A DNA stretch of 64,000 nucleotides from Syntrophosphaera sp035450685 (GCA_035450685.1 DAOTNF010000010.1:1-64000), one strand, 5' to 3'; shown: positions 46,346 through 55,601, counted from the stretch's first letter. The notes: a model not told the origin generated them from the letters alone. Numbers and translations: made by a program.

Positions 46346-46599
46346 GAGAGCAAATTGTAATAATGCAAGCGGAAAAGCATTAATTTGGCTTCAGTACGGT
46401 AACCCGTTATAAAATCAATCCGTTCAACGGAGTGTAGCTGGAAAACCAACAACTGATCCCACCTTGTTTAAAAAACAGGGGGATGTGATTATTTTCACGA
46501 TATTCCTTGACATTCTGAGGCATTGCTATTTAAAAGGTAACAATGTTTGGTCTCAAAACAGATCAACGCCTGAAATTTCAGTATTCACAGGAGCAAAAA

Positions 46600-47628
46600 G
46601 TGAAAAAACTCAGACTTGGCATTATTGGTTGTGGGCGCATTTCAAAAAACCATCTGGATGCGGTGTCGCAGATTCCCGAGGCGGAATTTGTGGCGGCGGC
46701 GGACATTGTCCCCGAAAAACTGCAAGCTGTCACCGATAACTACGGAATCAAGAATGTCTATACAGACTACATTGAAATGCTGGAGAAGGAGGAATTGGAT
46801 GCGGTCAGCATCTGCACTCCCAGCGGCATGCATCCCCAGATGGGTATCGATGTTGCCAACCACAAGATCAATGTCATCACTGAAAAGCCCATGGGCATCA
46901 ATGTGGAAAGCGCCGACAAGCTTATCCGCGCCTGCGACAAGAATAAGGTCAAGCTCTTTGTGGTTAAACAAAACCGCCTCAACAGCACCATGCAATTGCT
47001 CAAACAAGCAGTCGAGAAAAACCGCTTTGGCAGGATTTATCTCGCCCAGTCCAATGTCTTTTGGCAACGACCCCAGGCATATTATGACGCGGAGAAATGG
47101 CGGGGCACCTGGGAGTTTGACGGAGGCGCGTTCATGAATCAAGCCAGCCACTATGTGGACGCATTGTATTGGCTGCTTGGCAATGTGGACAGTGTGATGG
47201 CATATACCGGCACCATGGCACGCCGTATCGAAGCTGAAGATACTGGTTGCGCGATCCTGCATTTCCGCAGCGGTTTGATTGCCACACTCAATGTGACCAT
47301 GCTCACCTATCCCAAAAACTTTGAAGGCTCCATCACCATCATTGGCGAAAAAGGAACTGCCAAGTTGGGCGGAGTGGCGGTCAATAAAATCGAGAAATGG
47401 GAATTTGAAGATTACGACGATGATGACAAAATCGCCCAGGATGCAAATTACCAGCCACCCAACGTCTATGGTTTCGGGCACAATCCCTATTACCGCAATG
47501 TGGTGGATGTGCTGTTGAACAAAGGAGTGCCGGCTACCGACGGGCGTGACGGACGCAAATCTGTAGAGATCATCCAGGCCATCTACCTTTCGGCAAAAAC
47601 AGGAATGCGGGTATCACTGCCTTTATAA
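46600..47628 (+). CDS. Gfo/Idh/MocA family oxidoreductase (sugar dehydrogenase)
   Basis: About 342 aa from GTG 46600, with CAGGAG 6 nt upstream and the Rossmann motif LGIIGCGRISKNHL right at the start. An in-frame ATG at 46543 with an AAAGG upstream is the alternative. The EKPMGINVESADKLI motif carries the conserved EKP. The C-terminal domain includes the MNQASHYVDALYWLLG block, found in UDP-N-acetyl-glucosamine-uronate dehydrogenases (WbpB/WlbA-like). Probably a surface-sugar biosynthesis enzyme. Confidence 0.85.
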   Translation: MKKLRLGIIGCGRISKNHLDAVSQIPEAEFVAAADIVPEKLQAVTDNYGIKNVYTDYIEMLEKEELDAVSICTPSGMHPQMGIDVANHKINVITEKPMGINVESADKLIRACDKNKVKLFVVKQNRLNSTMQLLKQAVEKNRFGRIYLAQSNVFWQRPQAYYDAEKWRGTWEFDGGAFMNQASHYVDALYWLLGNVDSVMAYTGTMARRIEAEDTGCAILHFRSGLIATLNVTMLTYPKNFEGSITIIGEKGTAKLGGVAVNKIEKWEFEDYDDDDKIAQDANYQPPNVYGFGHNPYYRNVVDVLLNKGVPATDGRDGRKSVEIIQAIYLSAKTGMRVSLPL

Positions 47629-47657
47629 ACAAGGTTTGTGATCCTATTTGAACAATC

Positions 47658-47683
47658 GGCCAGCCTATGCGTTGGCCTTTTTT
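47658..47683 (+). terminator. Rho-independent terminator after the oxidoreductase gene
   Basis: GGCCAGC (47658-47664) pairs with GTTGGCC (47671-47677) with one G-U, followed by TTTTTT. Confidence 0.75.
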
Positions 47684-47804
47684 ATCAACCAATACAGCGT
47701 TGATACACCACGATAATGTAGAACTGGCTTGATCAAACCATATCTGTCAGGACTGGCTGGCTATTATTGATAATGGGACTTGTCAGGGCATGCCAACATT
47801 GGCA

Positions 47805-47832
47805 TTGACAAAAAGGCTGTAAGCTGTAGAAT
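47805..47832 (+). promoter_or_regulatory. sigma70-like promoter of the membrane protein-to-malQ operon
   Basis: TTGACA (47805-47810) and TAGAAT (47827-47832), 16 bp apart, are close to consensus. The palindrome TGCCAACATTGGCA lies just upstream (47791-47804) and may be an operator. Confidence 0.7.
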
Positions 47833-47865
47833 GACTTTTCTAAATAATACTATGTATTAGGTAAA

Positions 47866-48708
47866 ATGAAGCTGGTACACAACGTATTCAGGATTATTTT
47901 CAAGCTTCTCTTCGGTGATTTCAACGGAGTGCAGGTATTTCTGTATCCGCTCACTTTGTTTGTATGGATCGACGATCTGAGCTTTAGTTTTGTTGTGACG
48001 GGCTTACTGACGGTTTACAAGCATTACTTTCCCCTGTTTATCTTTCTGCTTGTGTTACTCTATGTGTTTTTCCTGATCCTCAAGAGCCACAGTGTGTATC
48101 TATACAATTACCCCGATAGCAGCCCCCAGGAGAAGAGGCATTTTCGCAAGGCTGTGATAGATATCCACTTGGGACTGCTGTTTGTTGTGATCAGTAGTGG
48201 AGTCCTGTATATGCTGGCAGCTTTTTTCAATTACTACTACCATATCAGGATACCCCTCAAGGCCATATATCCATATAGCTTCAGGTTGATCAGCGCGCTC
48301 ATGATTATCTTTCTGGCATGTTGGCATTATCTGATGTTGCCCCACAGAAAAGCTGGTGCTTCCCTCACCAGATCATACAGGAACGTCATCATCGGCATAC
48401 ACAGGCAGCCTTGGACTTACCTGTTATACTCATTGTCCCTATGCTTGGCTGCGGTACTGGCCAGCTTCATTTTCGACTATCTGGTCGGTCAATGGATCTT
48501 CCCCATTCTGCTGGCCTTCAATCTTTCGCCTGAGTTGATCATGTTACCAGTAGATGGATTCCCAGCCTTACTATACGATGTTGCTATATTGGGAGCTGCC
48601 TTCATGCTTTCCAACCTGTTTTTTTCACCTTTGGCGCTGTTAATCGGAAACATCGCCGACAACCTGCATCCGCATAATCTGAAAACCCGTGCAACGCAAA
48701 AAAGCTAA
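47866..48708 (+). CDS. polytopic membrane protein of unknown function
   Basis: 280 aa with about seven hydrophobic segments, for example LFIFLLVLLYVFFLILK, LGLLFVVISSGVLYML and LISALMIIFLACWHYLML. The C-terminus is basic. No family recognised. It leads the operon and is followed by a deacetylase gene that overlaps it by 20 nt. Confidence 0.7.
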   Translation: MKLVHNVFRIIFKLLFGDFNGVQVFLYPLTLFVWIDDLSFSFVVTGLLTVYKHYFPLFIFLLVLLYVFFLILKSHSVYLYNYPDSSPQEKRHFRKAVIDIHLGLLFVVISSGVLYMLAAFFNYYYHIRIPLKAIYPYSFRLISALMIIFLACWHYLMLPHRKAGASLTRSYRNVIIGIHRQPWTYLLYSLSLCLAAVLASFIFDYLVGQWIFPILLAFNLSPELIMLPVDGFPALLYDVAILGAAFMLSNLFFSPLALLIGNIADNLHPHNLKTRATQKS

Positions 48709-49906
48709 ATCCCAAAAACGCCGGACTGCCAAAAAACGAGGATTGCCCTTGTGGGTCTTTGTGGCAGCAGGTTTGATCTGTTTTCTGATCATCTGGCTCA
48801 TAACATCAGCGCCGGAAGCGGGAGATATATCCGAAGACACCCCTGAACAACAAGAAAAAGTAAGTGAAAAGCCAGTTAAAAAAGCCAAAGCTGAGCAACA
48901 CAAGGAACCCAAACATCAACCAGAACCGGAGGATATCCTCAAACAGGCTCTGCACAAACTGGGAGTGCCGCTCACCAGCGTTAAGACCAAAACATCCTCA
49001 AACACCGTGACAATAAAGGTGCCACTGAATCAAAGCAAGGTTGATCTCACCTTTGCCAACATGATCATCAAAGGCGAAATGGAACGCAATGGAGCCATCC
49101 TGAAAAACGGAGAGGATAAACGGGATCGGCAGATCCTGGACTTTTCCCACAGGGGTAAGGATATCCGGGTCAACTTATATTACGATAGCAATCCCTATAA
49201 GGAAAAGAAAGTCCAAAAATACATTTCTATCGTGATCGATGATTTTGGTTCGCTGAAAGGCCCACTTCTGGACTCGTACTTTGACCTGCCGCAAGAGATC
49301 ACATTCTCCATCTTCCCTGACATGGAGAACAGCGTGCAGACAATGAACCGGGCGCACCAACAGGGCAGGGAAACACTGATCCACGTTCCGATGGAGCCCA
49401 TCGATTATCCAAAAGTCAACCCCGGCAAGAATCCTGTCCTGGTTCAGATGAGTGAAGCGGCGACCGTGCGGCTTATCAATAATAATATCAACAAAATGCC
49501 ACTGTGCATGGGCATCAACAACCACATGGGAAGCCTCGCCACCACCGATGAGGATGTGATGGGCTACGTGATGAAAGCCCTCCGGGACAAAGGCAAACTG
49601 TTTTTGGATAGCAGAACCTCCAACGTATCCGTGGCTTATCAGGTTGCGCAAAAAGCCCTTGTTCCAGCCTATCGCAACGACATGTTTCTGGATACGCCTA
49701 ATCTTTCGGATGCATCTTTGCGGAGCAAAGTGAAGCAGGCTGTGAGCCTCGGCGAGAAAAAGAAATTCATCATCGCCATCACACACTGCCACAGCGAGGA
49801 AAAATTGAAACACCTGGAGCAGTTCATCAAGTTGATCAGGAAAGAAGGTTTTACCTTATTGCCTTTGAGCCGCGTCAACAAGATGGATGCTCCGCAGATA
49901 TTATGA
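48689..49906 (+). CDS. divergent polysaccharide deacetylase (YibQ-like)
   Basis: 405 aa from GTG 48689. A basic N-terminus, one membrane helix (LWVFVAAGLICFLIIWLI), a charged linker, a small domain and a NodB-like fold of the divergent type: ISIVIDDFGSL, FSIFPDMENSV, LIHVPMEPIDYP, GINNHMGSLAT, KLFLDSRTSNVSVAYQVA and the late AITHCHSEEKL. Likely periplasmic; a carbohydrate ester or amide substrate is inferred from the fold only. Overlaps the membrane protein by 20 nt. Confidence 0.85.
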   Translation: MQRKKAKSQKRRTAKKRGLPLWVFVAAGLICFLIIWLITSAPEAGDISEDTPEQQEKVSEKPVKKAKAEQHKEPKHQPEPEDILKQALHKLGVPLTSVKTKTSSNTVTIKVPLNQSKVDLTFANMIIKGEMERNGAILKNGEDKRDRQILDFSHRGKDIRVNLYYDSNPYKEKKVQKYISIVIDDFGSLKGPLLDSYFDLPQEITFSIFPDMENSVQTMNRAHQQGRETLIHVPMEPIDYPKVNPGKNPVLVQMSEAATVRLINNNINKMPLCMGINNHMGSLATTDEDVMGYVMKALRDKGKLFLDSRTSNVSVAYQVAQKALVPAYRNDMFLDTPNLSDASLRSKVKQAVSLGEKKKFIIAITHCHSEEKLKHLEQFIKLIRKEGFTLLPLSRVNKMDAPQIL

Positions 49907-49913
49907 GAGAGTT

Positions 49914-50732
49914 ATGAATTTGCTTAGCAGCATTCTCCTGGGTATTCTTCAAGGCCTGACAGAATTCTTGCCGGTGAGCAGCTCCGGCCATCTGGTTCTG
50001 GCTCAGTATTTCTTTGGCCTCAAGGCAAGCAACGATATTGTCCTGGAAGTGTTCCTGCATCTGGGTACCCTTGTAGCGGTGCTGATTTATTACCGCAAAA
50101 CGCTTTGGGATTTGACCAGATCTCTTTTTGTTTTCAAAGGCACTGTCGAAAACAGCGCCAACAGGCATAACCGGACTTTGGTTATATATCTTGTGTTGGC
50201 GACTCTGGCAACCGGGCTGGTGTATTATTTGTTTGGAGATTTGTTCGAGTCGTTTTTTGCCAAACCCCTGCTGGTTGCCCTGATGTTGGCTGTTACAGGC
50301 TTCATTGTCTTTGCGTCCGATTTTATGAAGTCAAACTCTATCCCTGCGTCAGAGATGGGGGTGGTGAGAAGCATTATCATTGGAATCATTCAAGGGATTG
50401 CAATTATCCCCGGGATTTCCAGATCGGGATCGACAATAGCGGGTGCCCTCTTCACCGGCGTGAAACGGCAGGATGCGGCCAAGTTCTCTTTTCTGCTAAG
50501 TATTCCAGCCATAGTAGCCGCCAATCTGGCTAATTTGAAGGAACTCACGCAACTCACTGGCTCAAAGTTGGTCAACTACACCAGCGGAGCTATCGCGGCA
50601 TGTTTGGTGGCTTATCTGGTAATCTCATTTCTGATGCGGTTGATCCAAACCGCCCGTTTAAAGTACTTTGCCTATTACTGTTGGCTGGTCGCGTTGTTTA
50701 GCGTTGTATATATTCTGTCCGACAAGGTGTAG
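49914..50732 (+). CDS. uppP: undecaprenyl-diphosphate phosphatase
   Basis: About 272 aa from ATG 49914 (the frame also opens at 49887, but that overlaps the deacetylase). Motif 1 GLTEFLPVSSSGHLVL and motif 2 IPGISRSGSTIAGAL are both present, with about eight membrane helices. It recycles the lipid carrier for cell-wall and polysaccharide synthesis. Confidence 0.95.
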   Translation: MNLLSSILLGILQGLTEFLPVSSSGHLVLAQYFFGLKASNDIVLEVFLHLGTLVAVLIYYRKTLWDLTRSLFVFKGTVENSANRHNRTLVIYLVLATLATGLVYYLFGDLFESFFAKPLLVALMLAVTGFIVFASDFMKSNSIPASEMGVVRSIIIGIIQGIAIIPGISRSGSTIAGALFTGVKRQDAAKFSFLLSIPAIVAANLANLKELTQLTGSKLVNYTSGAIAACLVAYLVISFLMRLIQTARLKYFAYYCWLVALFSVVYILSDKV

Positions 50733-51734
50733 ATGAGCCAAACCGAAGCCTTTCAATTCGAGCCATCCAACATCAGCTTGGGAAAAAACTATCTGCTGGT
50801 GGGTGGAGACCCCTATCTCACAGATATGGTCTCTGATATGATCAGGCACAAGCTGCGCGACAAATATCAGATAGACTTGATCATCATGTATGGCGATGAA
50901 GCCAAGGCAGCGCAAATGAACGACCTTCTGGATACTCTTTCCATCTTCTCCAGTTCAAAATTGATCCTTTTCCGCAACGCCGACATGATGGATAAAAAGG
51001 AAATGGAATGCCTGAGCAACTATTTTGACGCGCCTTCCGAGCAACAAACGGTGGTAATTACCGCGGAAAAGATCGATACCAAGCTATCTGCCTGGAAGCA
51101 TATTCGAGATAACTGCATGGTGGTCACTTGCGATCCACCCCGCTATGGAAAGGCAATGAGTTCCTGGCTGAATAAAGAGCTTGCCAGACAGGGAAAAAGC
51201 ATGTCCCCAAAAACCAAGGATCTCTTTCTGGAACGAATAGAGCTGGATTATGCCGATGCAGCGAACGAACTGCAGAAACTTGTTCTCCTGACGGGGGCAA
51301 ACAAGCAGATTTCCGAACTGGATGTCATGAATAGCGTTGGCTCATCCAGAGCGGGAACACAGGTTGATTTTTTCCGCTCGCTGGGAAACCGGGATGCCAA
51401 AAAATGCATCGAACTGCTAAACAGAATGCTCTCATCTGAATGGGAGCCGCTGCAGGTGCTCTCTCTGGTGACCAGGTTTTACAATATCGTTTACAGGGTT
51501 TTGATACTCATGAAGAATCGTGTCAGCATCGCGGAAATTAAAGCCAAATATCTGAAAGACGTGTACCAGAGCCAGGAGCAAACCTATATAAATGCCGCAT
51601 CCAGTTATCGGTTGGAAGACATGGTTTCGGTGTTTGAAACGCTGTTGGAGACCGACGCCAGGTTAAAAAGCTCAGCCGGAAGCCCTGAGGTGATACTGAC
51701 CATGGGTGTTTTGGCAATGTTGGAGAAGTCTTGA
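50733..51734 (+). CDS. holA: DNA polymerase III subunit delta
   Basis: 333 aa. N-terminal YLLVGGDPYLTDMVSDMI, SIFSSSKLILFRNAD and the helical C-terminal domain match HolA. It opens the sliding clamp as part of the clamp loader. It follows the uppP stop directly, and its stop overlaps the next gene's TTG start. Confidence 0.92.
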   Translation: MSQTEAFQFEPSNISLGKNYLLVGGDPYLTDMVSDMIRHKLRDKYQIDLIIMYGDEAKAAQMNDLLDTLSIFSSSKLILFRNADMMDKKEMECLSNYFDAPSEQQTVVITAEKIDTKLSAWKHIRDNCMVVTCDPPRYGKAMSSWLNKELARQGKSMSPKTKDLFLERIELDYADAANELQKLVLLTGANKQISELDVMNSVGSSRAGTQVDFFRSLGNRDAKKCIELLNRMLSSEWEPLQVLSLVTRFYNIVYRVLILMKNRVSIAEIKAKYLKDVYQSQEQTYINAASSYRLEDMVSVFETLLETDARLKSSAGSPEVILTMGVLAMLEKS

Positions 51735-53251
51735 AAAAATACGGCATCCTCTTGCACATCAGTTCACTCCCCACAGACTTCGGCATCGGAGACTTTGGCC
51801 CTGAGGCCTATAACTTTGTTGATTATCTGGTGGACAACGGCTTTACGTATTGGCAGATATTGCCTTTGAACCAGACCGGTTATGGCAACTCTCCCTACAA
51901 TCCCTTGTCGGCTTTTGCTCTCAACCCTTTCCTTATCAGCCCGGAATTGTTGTTCGAGGATGGCTTGATTGACCTGCCTGATATTGAAGCAGCCCTGCTA
52001 CCACGTGGACAACAGGTACCCTATGAATCGGTTTACAAGTTGAAAGAGCCTTTATTGGCAAAGGCGGCGGATAATTATCTTTCAGATATGGAGATATCTG
52101 AGTATATCGAAAATAATGCCCTGTATTTGAAACCCTATCTGGCATATAATACACTATGCAAACTCTATGGCGATGATGATTGGCAAAGCTTTCGCGCCGA
52201 GCACAGAACATACTCTGAAAAGCTTTATGATCAGCTGTTTGCCAGCTACGGCAGGATGATACTGCAGGCAGCCGGGATTCAAGCCCTTATTTCAGACCAG
52301 GTGCGGCGTTTCAAGGATTACGTGAATTCCAAAGGTTTGCAGTTGATCGGAGATTTGCCGCTCTATCTTTCCTACAACAGCGCGGAAGTCTGGGCAAATC
52401 AGCAGCTTTTTGAACTGGATGAAATGGGGCGGCGTCTCGCAGTAGCGGGGGTTCCACCTGATGCGTATTCCACAGACGGACAGCTTTGGGGAAACCCCGT
52501 CTATAGATGGGATGTAATGCGCCAGAACGGTTTTCAGTTTTTCCGTGACCGGATGAATCACGCGCTGGAATACTTGGATCTGCTCAGGCTCGATCACTTT
52601 ATTGGCTATGTGAACTACTGGTCAGTACCAGTGGTTCAAGATGCCGACACTGGCACCTTGGAGCTGCCCGTGAATTCGATGTCAGGAGCCTGGCAGAAGG
52701 CTTTGCCCCAGGAGTTTTTTTCCATGCTTCATCACAATCTGCCCCTGAACCGATTCATTGCAGAAGACCTGGGTATTTTAAACTCCGAAGTATGCTCATT
52801 CCGGGACAGGTTTGGTTTTCCGGGGATGATTGTGTTACAGTTTTGTTTTGAAGAGAGTGTGCCGGAGGTTAGCCAGTATCCCAAGGATAGATTTATCTAC
52901 ACTGGCACGCATGACAATCCCACTGTCCTGGAATGGTATTTGAATCTGGAACCAAACTCCGAGTCAAGAATGAACCTGCAACGCTTCGTGGAAGAAAATC
53001 CAGCCATGTTCTCAGGCCTCGGAATAACAAACCCAGAGGACCTGTCGGATTCAATCCATCTGGTGATGATGATCATTGCCAGCGAGTCTGGATGCGAAAA
53101 CGTGATCTTCCCTCTGCAAGATGTTCTGGGCTTGGACTCAACATCCAGAATGAATGTGCCGGGCACTGCGCTGGGTAACTGGCAATGGCGCCTGGTGGAT
53201 TTTTCAGGTGTAGCGGAAGCACTGGCGGATCTTGCTTCCCATATAAAATAA
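51731..53251 (+). CDS. malQ: 4-alpha-glucanotransferase
   Basis: 506 aa from TTG 51731 (GGAG ~5 nt upstream; TTGA overlaps the holA stop). GH77 marks are clear: YWQILPLNQTGYGNSPYNPLSA, LIGDLPLYLSYNSAEVWA, LLRLDHFIGY (nucleophile Asp), FIAEDLGIL (acid Glu) and YTGTHDNPTVLEW. It transfers alpha-1,4-glucan chains in glycogen or maltodextrin metabolism. Last gene of its operon. Confidence 0.96.
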   Translation: MKKYGILLHISSLPTDFGIGDFGPEAYNFVDYLVDNGFTYWQILPLNQTGYGNSPYNPLSAFALNPFLISPELLFEDGLIDLPDIEAALLPRGQQVPYESVYKLKEPLLAKAADNYLSDMEISEYIENNALYLKPYLAYNTLCKLYGDDDWQSFRAEHRTYSEKLYDQLFASYGRMILQAAGIQALISDQVRRFKDYVNSKGLQLIGDLPLYLSYNSAEVWANQQLFELDEMGRRLAVAGVPPDAYSTDGQLWGNPVYRWDVMRQNGFQFFRDRMNHALEYLDLLRLDHFIGYVNYWSVPVVQDADTGTLELPVNSMSGAWQKALPQEFFSMLHHNLPLNRFIAEDLGILNSEVCSFRDRFGFPGMIVLQFCFEESVPEVSQYPKDRFIYTGTHDNPTVLEWYLNLEPNSESRMNLQRFVEENPAMFSGLGITNPEDLSDSIHLVMMIIASESGCENVIFPLQDVLGLDSTSRMNVPGTALGNWQWRLVDFSGVAEALADLASHIK

Positions 53252-53286
53252 CACCCACCCCAGAACTGGAGTAATTAACTCGGGGG

Positions 53287-53435
53287 AACCTTTTCACCAT
53301 TCCACCTTTCAACCATTCCACCCGTCATAGCACCTATATATTATGAGGGGGGGGGTCTCATTTGCAACCCCCTCTCCGGAGTGGGTCTTCCTGGGGTCAA
53401 CCTTATAATTTATAAGGATGACCTAAGGATGATCA
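53287..53435 (+). repeat. dispersed repeat family B, copy B5
   Basis: Begins with a C/T-rich block, then ATAGCACCTATATATTATG, a G9 run with its partner CCCCCTC, TCCGGAGTGGGTCTTCCTGG and GGTCAACCTTATAATTTA. It ends soon after AAGGATGACCTAAGGATGAT, before the ATG block. It lies between convergent genes. No gene was seen in 53252-53768. Confidence 0.85.
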
Positions 53436-53504
53436 GCTAACCTGTTGATGGCTGGAATGATAGCAACATGGGAGACGGTAAAGTGTATCTTGGATTTTAC
53501 CCGT

Positions 53505-53610
53505 TCGTTTCCGGACTGGCTGGTCGTTTCTAAAAGACTGGTTCACGCAGACTGACGCGGATTGCTGCTATGGGGTCTGGTGCGCTTTGTTTCGGGGTTT
53601 CTTTAAGCAT
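53505..53610 (-). repeat. dispersed repeat family C, copy C3
   Basis: Minus strand: AAAGAAACCCCGAAACAAAG, CGCACCAGACCCCATAG, and, further on, CCAGTCTTTTAGAAACGACC and AGCCAGTCCGG. The modules are in a different order from C2, which suggests a rearranged copy. Confidence 0.6.
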
Positions 53611-53712
53611 TGCATCATTCCACGCACTTTACAAGATAATGAGAAATTACAAACTGCATATAATAGCTTGATGAAAGCAAATTGGTTCCAGTCAGAAACA
53701 GGGTCTCCGTCA

Positions 53713-53750
53713 TAAAAGAATGACGGCAGAAACGAATTCCTGCCGCCATT
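53713..53750 (-). terminator. Rho-independent terminator of the HU gene
   Basis: Minus strand stem AATGGCGGCAG (53750-53740) pairs with CTGCCGTCATT (53729-53719), 11 bp with one G-U, followed by CTTTTAT. Confidence 0.8.
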
Positions 53751-53768
53751 AGGATATTAACTTAGTTT

Positions 53769-54053
53769 TTACTTCTTTCCAGCTTTAACAGCTTCTTTCA
53801 GCTTTTTCCCGGCTTTGAAGACAGGGACTTTGCGAGCTGGAATCTTGATGGCTTTTCTGGTCTTGGGATTGATGCCATTGCGAGCTTTGCGCTGGGCAAC
53901 GCTGAATGAACCGAATCCGACAAGGGAGACCTTCTCGCCTTTTTTCAGGGCGGCCATGACTGCGGCAATGAAACCACTGAGGGCTTCACCGGCTTTCTTC
54001 TGGGAGATTTCGGCAGCAACTGCCATCTTTTTGATCAATTCATCTCTGCTCAT
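53769..54053 (-). CDS. HU family DNA-binding protein
   Basis: 94 aa. SRDELIKKMAVAAEISQKKAG and VSLVGFGSFSVAQRKARNGINPKTRK match HU, with DNA-binding arms carrying the proline of IPARKVPVF. A lysine-rich tail follows. It bends and packages chromosomal DNA. AGGAGG precedes the ATG. Confidence 0.95.
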   Translation of the reverse strand: MSRDELIKKMAVAAEISQKKAGEALSGFIAAVMAALKKGEKVSLVGFGSFSVAQRKARNGINPKTRKAIKIPARKVPVFKAGKKLKEAVKAGKK

Positions 54054-54073
54054 TTTACCTCCTCGTAATTCAT

Positions 54074-54103
54074 AGTATAGAGTGAGAGATAATACAAAGT
54101 CTA
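54074..54103 (-). promoter_or_regulatory. possible promoter of the HU gene
   Basis: Minus strand TAGACT (54103-54098) and TATACT (54079-54074), 18 bp apart; the TSS would be about 54067, very close to the ribosome site at 54064-54059. The region 54104-54352 is AT-rich and otherwise empty apart from a TTGACA at 54293-54298 that may serve the next gene. Confidence 0.4.
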
Positions 54104-54352
54104 TTAAAATCAGGGGTTGGAAATTCTGTCAACAAAAAAAACGTGAATTTATGGGAGTTTACAAGAATTATCTTGCATATGGTTCACCAACACATGGATA
54201 TCTGTATATCCAACATTGGGTTATGAATATGTATGCTAAATTCGGAAAAAACTATTATTCCTTCCTATTTTTATGGGTGCCAGCTTTTTCCATTGACAAA
54301 TTCTATGACCTCAGAGGAATGAAATTAGAATTAAGAACACCTGGAGGTTGAA

Positions 54353-55534
54353 ATGAATAAAGGTGGATATCTATTAATCCTGTTGATAGCCATCCTGATG
54401 GTTGCTACTGGATGCGCACGCAACAAGAAGATCGAGGAACCGGCTGAAATATTGCCTACTCCGCTGGAACTCGCCAAAGCCGCATTCCAGGAAGGAGCTG
54501 ATGCTTATCAGAACGAACTGTATCACGATGCCGTAACTGCTTTCAATAAAGCACGGGAGTTTTATACCCAGGCGGCTCCGACCTCTACGGAGGCAGATTC
54601 AGTGGACGTAAACATCGAACGCACACAGATCAATCTGGCTGTCACCTATATGGGAATGGCATTTGATAGCGTGGAATTGAACATGTACGATGACGCCCTC
54701 AACGAGTATGAGAGCGCCGCCAATATCTACAAAAGCCTTGCTCCCCTGACTATGAGCGTGCAAGAAAGAGACGACAACGTTGCCAAACTTTACCTCAACA
54801 TGGCCATCACTGCCAAGAACGCGTCCCAATTTGAGCGGGGGCTTGGTTTTTATGACAAAGTGCTGGAATACCGTCCCGGAGATCAGGACATTCTGATGGA
54901 AAAGTACACCATCCTCAAAGACAATATCCGGGATGAAGTCAGAGCCTATCAGGTCTTGAAAGATTACGCGGAGGCTTCCAAGAGCTATGATGCATACATA
55001 GTTCTGGCAAACGCGTATAAAAACAATGGTGACAACAATACCGCCAGCACATACTTTGACCTCGCTCTGGAAACGAGCAAAACCCCTGAAGCATACCGCA
55101 ACGTGGCGGATTTTTACCGCAGCATTGAAAACTACAGTAAATCCAACCAGCTCCTGGATCAACTGACTAAAATAGCTACAGACTATGCCACCCTTGCGCA
55201 GGCCTATCGTGTCATGGCGGAAAACTACGGCAATCTGAATAATACCAGCAAAAAGATTGAGGCCTACGACAAATCGCTGACCTATGAAAAGAGGGTCGAT
55301 GTTGCCCTGACCCTTGCCAACCACTACCATTCAGCCCAAAATTGGAACCGCGTGATCAACTATGCCACGCAGGTCTTAAGCTTGGAGTCCAATAACAGCA
55401 GCGCTCTTATTCTGAGGGGCAATGCTTATGCCAAAACCAAAAACAATACGGCCGCCAAGAACGATCTCAACAGAATCGTAAACGATCCCGTACACGGGAA
55501 AACGGCTCAGGCTATCCTTAAAGCCTTGAAATAA
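54353..55534 (+). CDS. TPR-repeat lipoprotein
   Basis: 393 aa. A lipobox signal (LIAILMVATGCARNKK, Cys ~22) and then about eight tetratricopeptide-like helix pairs, with typical A..Y..ALE...LYPN-like positions in blocks such as KAAFQEGADAYQNELYHDAV and YVVLANAYKNNGDNNTASTYF. Probably attached to the outer membrane facing the periplasm as a protein-protein scaffold. GGAGG precedes the ATG. A terminator closes it. Confidence 0.8.
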   Translation: MNKGGYLLILLIAILMVATGCARNKKIEEPAEILPTPLELAKAAFQEGADAYQNELYHDAVTAFNKAREFYTQAAPTSTEADSVDVNIERTQINLAVTYMGMAFDSVELNMYDDALNEYESAANIYKSLAPLTMSVQERDDNVAKLYLNMAITAKNASQFERGLGFYDKVLEYRPGDQDILMEKYTILKDNIRDEVRAYQVLKDYAEASKSYDAYIVLANAYKNNGDNNTASTYFDLALETSKTPEAYRNVADFYRSIENYSKSNQLLDQLTKIATDYATLAQAYRVMAENYGNLNNTSKKIEAYDKSLTYEKRVDVALTLANHYHSAQNWNRVINYATQVLSLESNNSSALILRGNAYAKTKNNTAAKNDLNRIVNDPVHGKTAQAILKALK

Positions 55535-55545
55535 ACATATATTGA

Positions 55546-55581
55546 GACAGTCAACCGCCCAAAAGTGGTTGACTGTCTTTT
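55546..55581 (+). terminator. Rho-independent terminator after the TPR lipoprotein gene
   Basis: Perfect 11-bp stem GACAGTCAACC (55546-55556) with GGTTGACTGTC (55567-55577), then TTTT. It sits inside the upstream extension of the UmuD frame, which argues for a UmuD start at 55602. Confidence 0.9.
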
Positions 55582-55601
55582 CGTATTATCCAGTATTGAG
55601 C

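Noticed and set aside
54082..54351. 89-codon plus-strand frame upstream of the TPR lipoprotein
   Set aside because: AT-rich spacer sequence with unusual composition, no ribosome site, and it would overlap the HU promoter.
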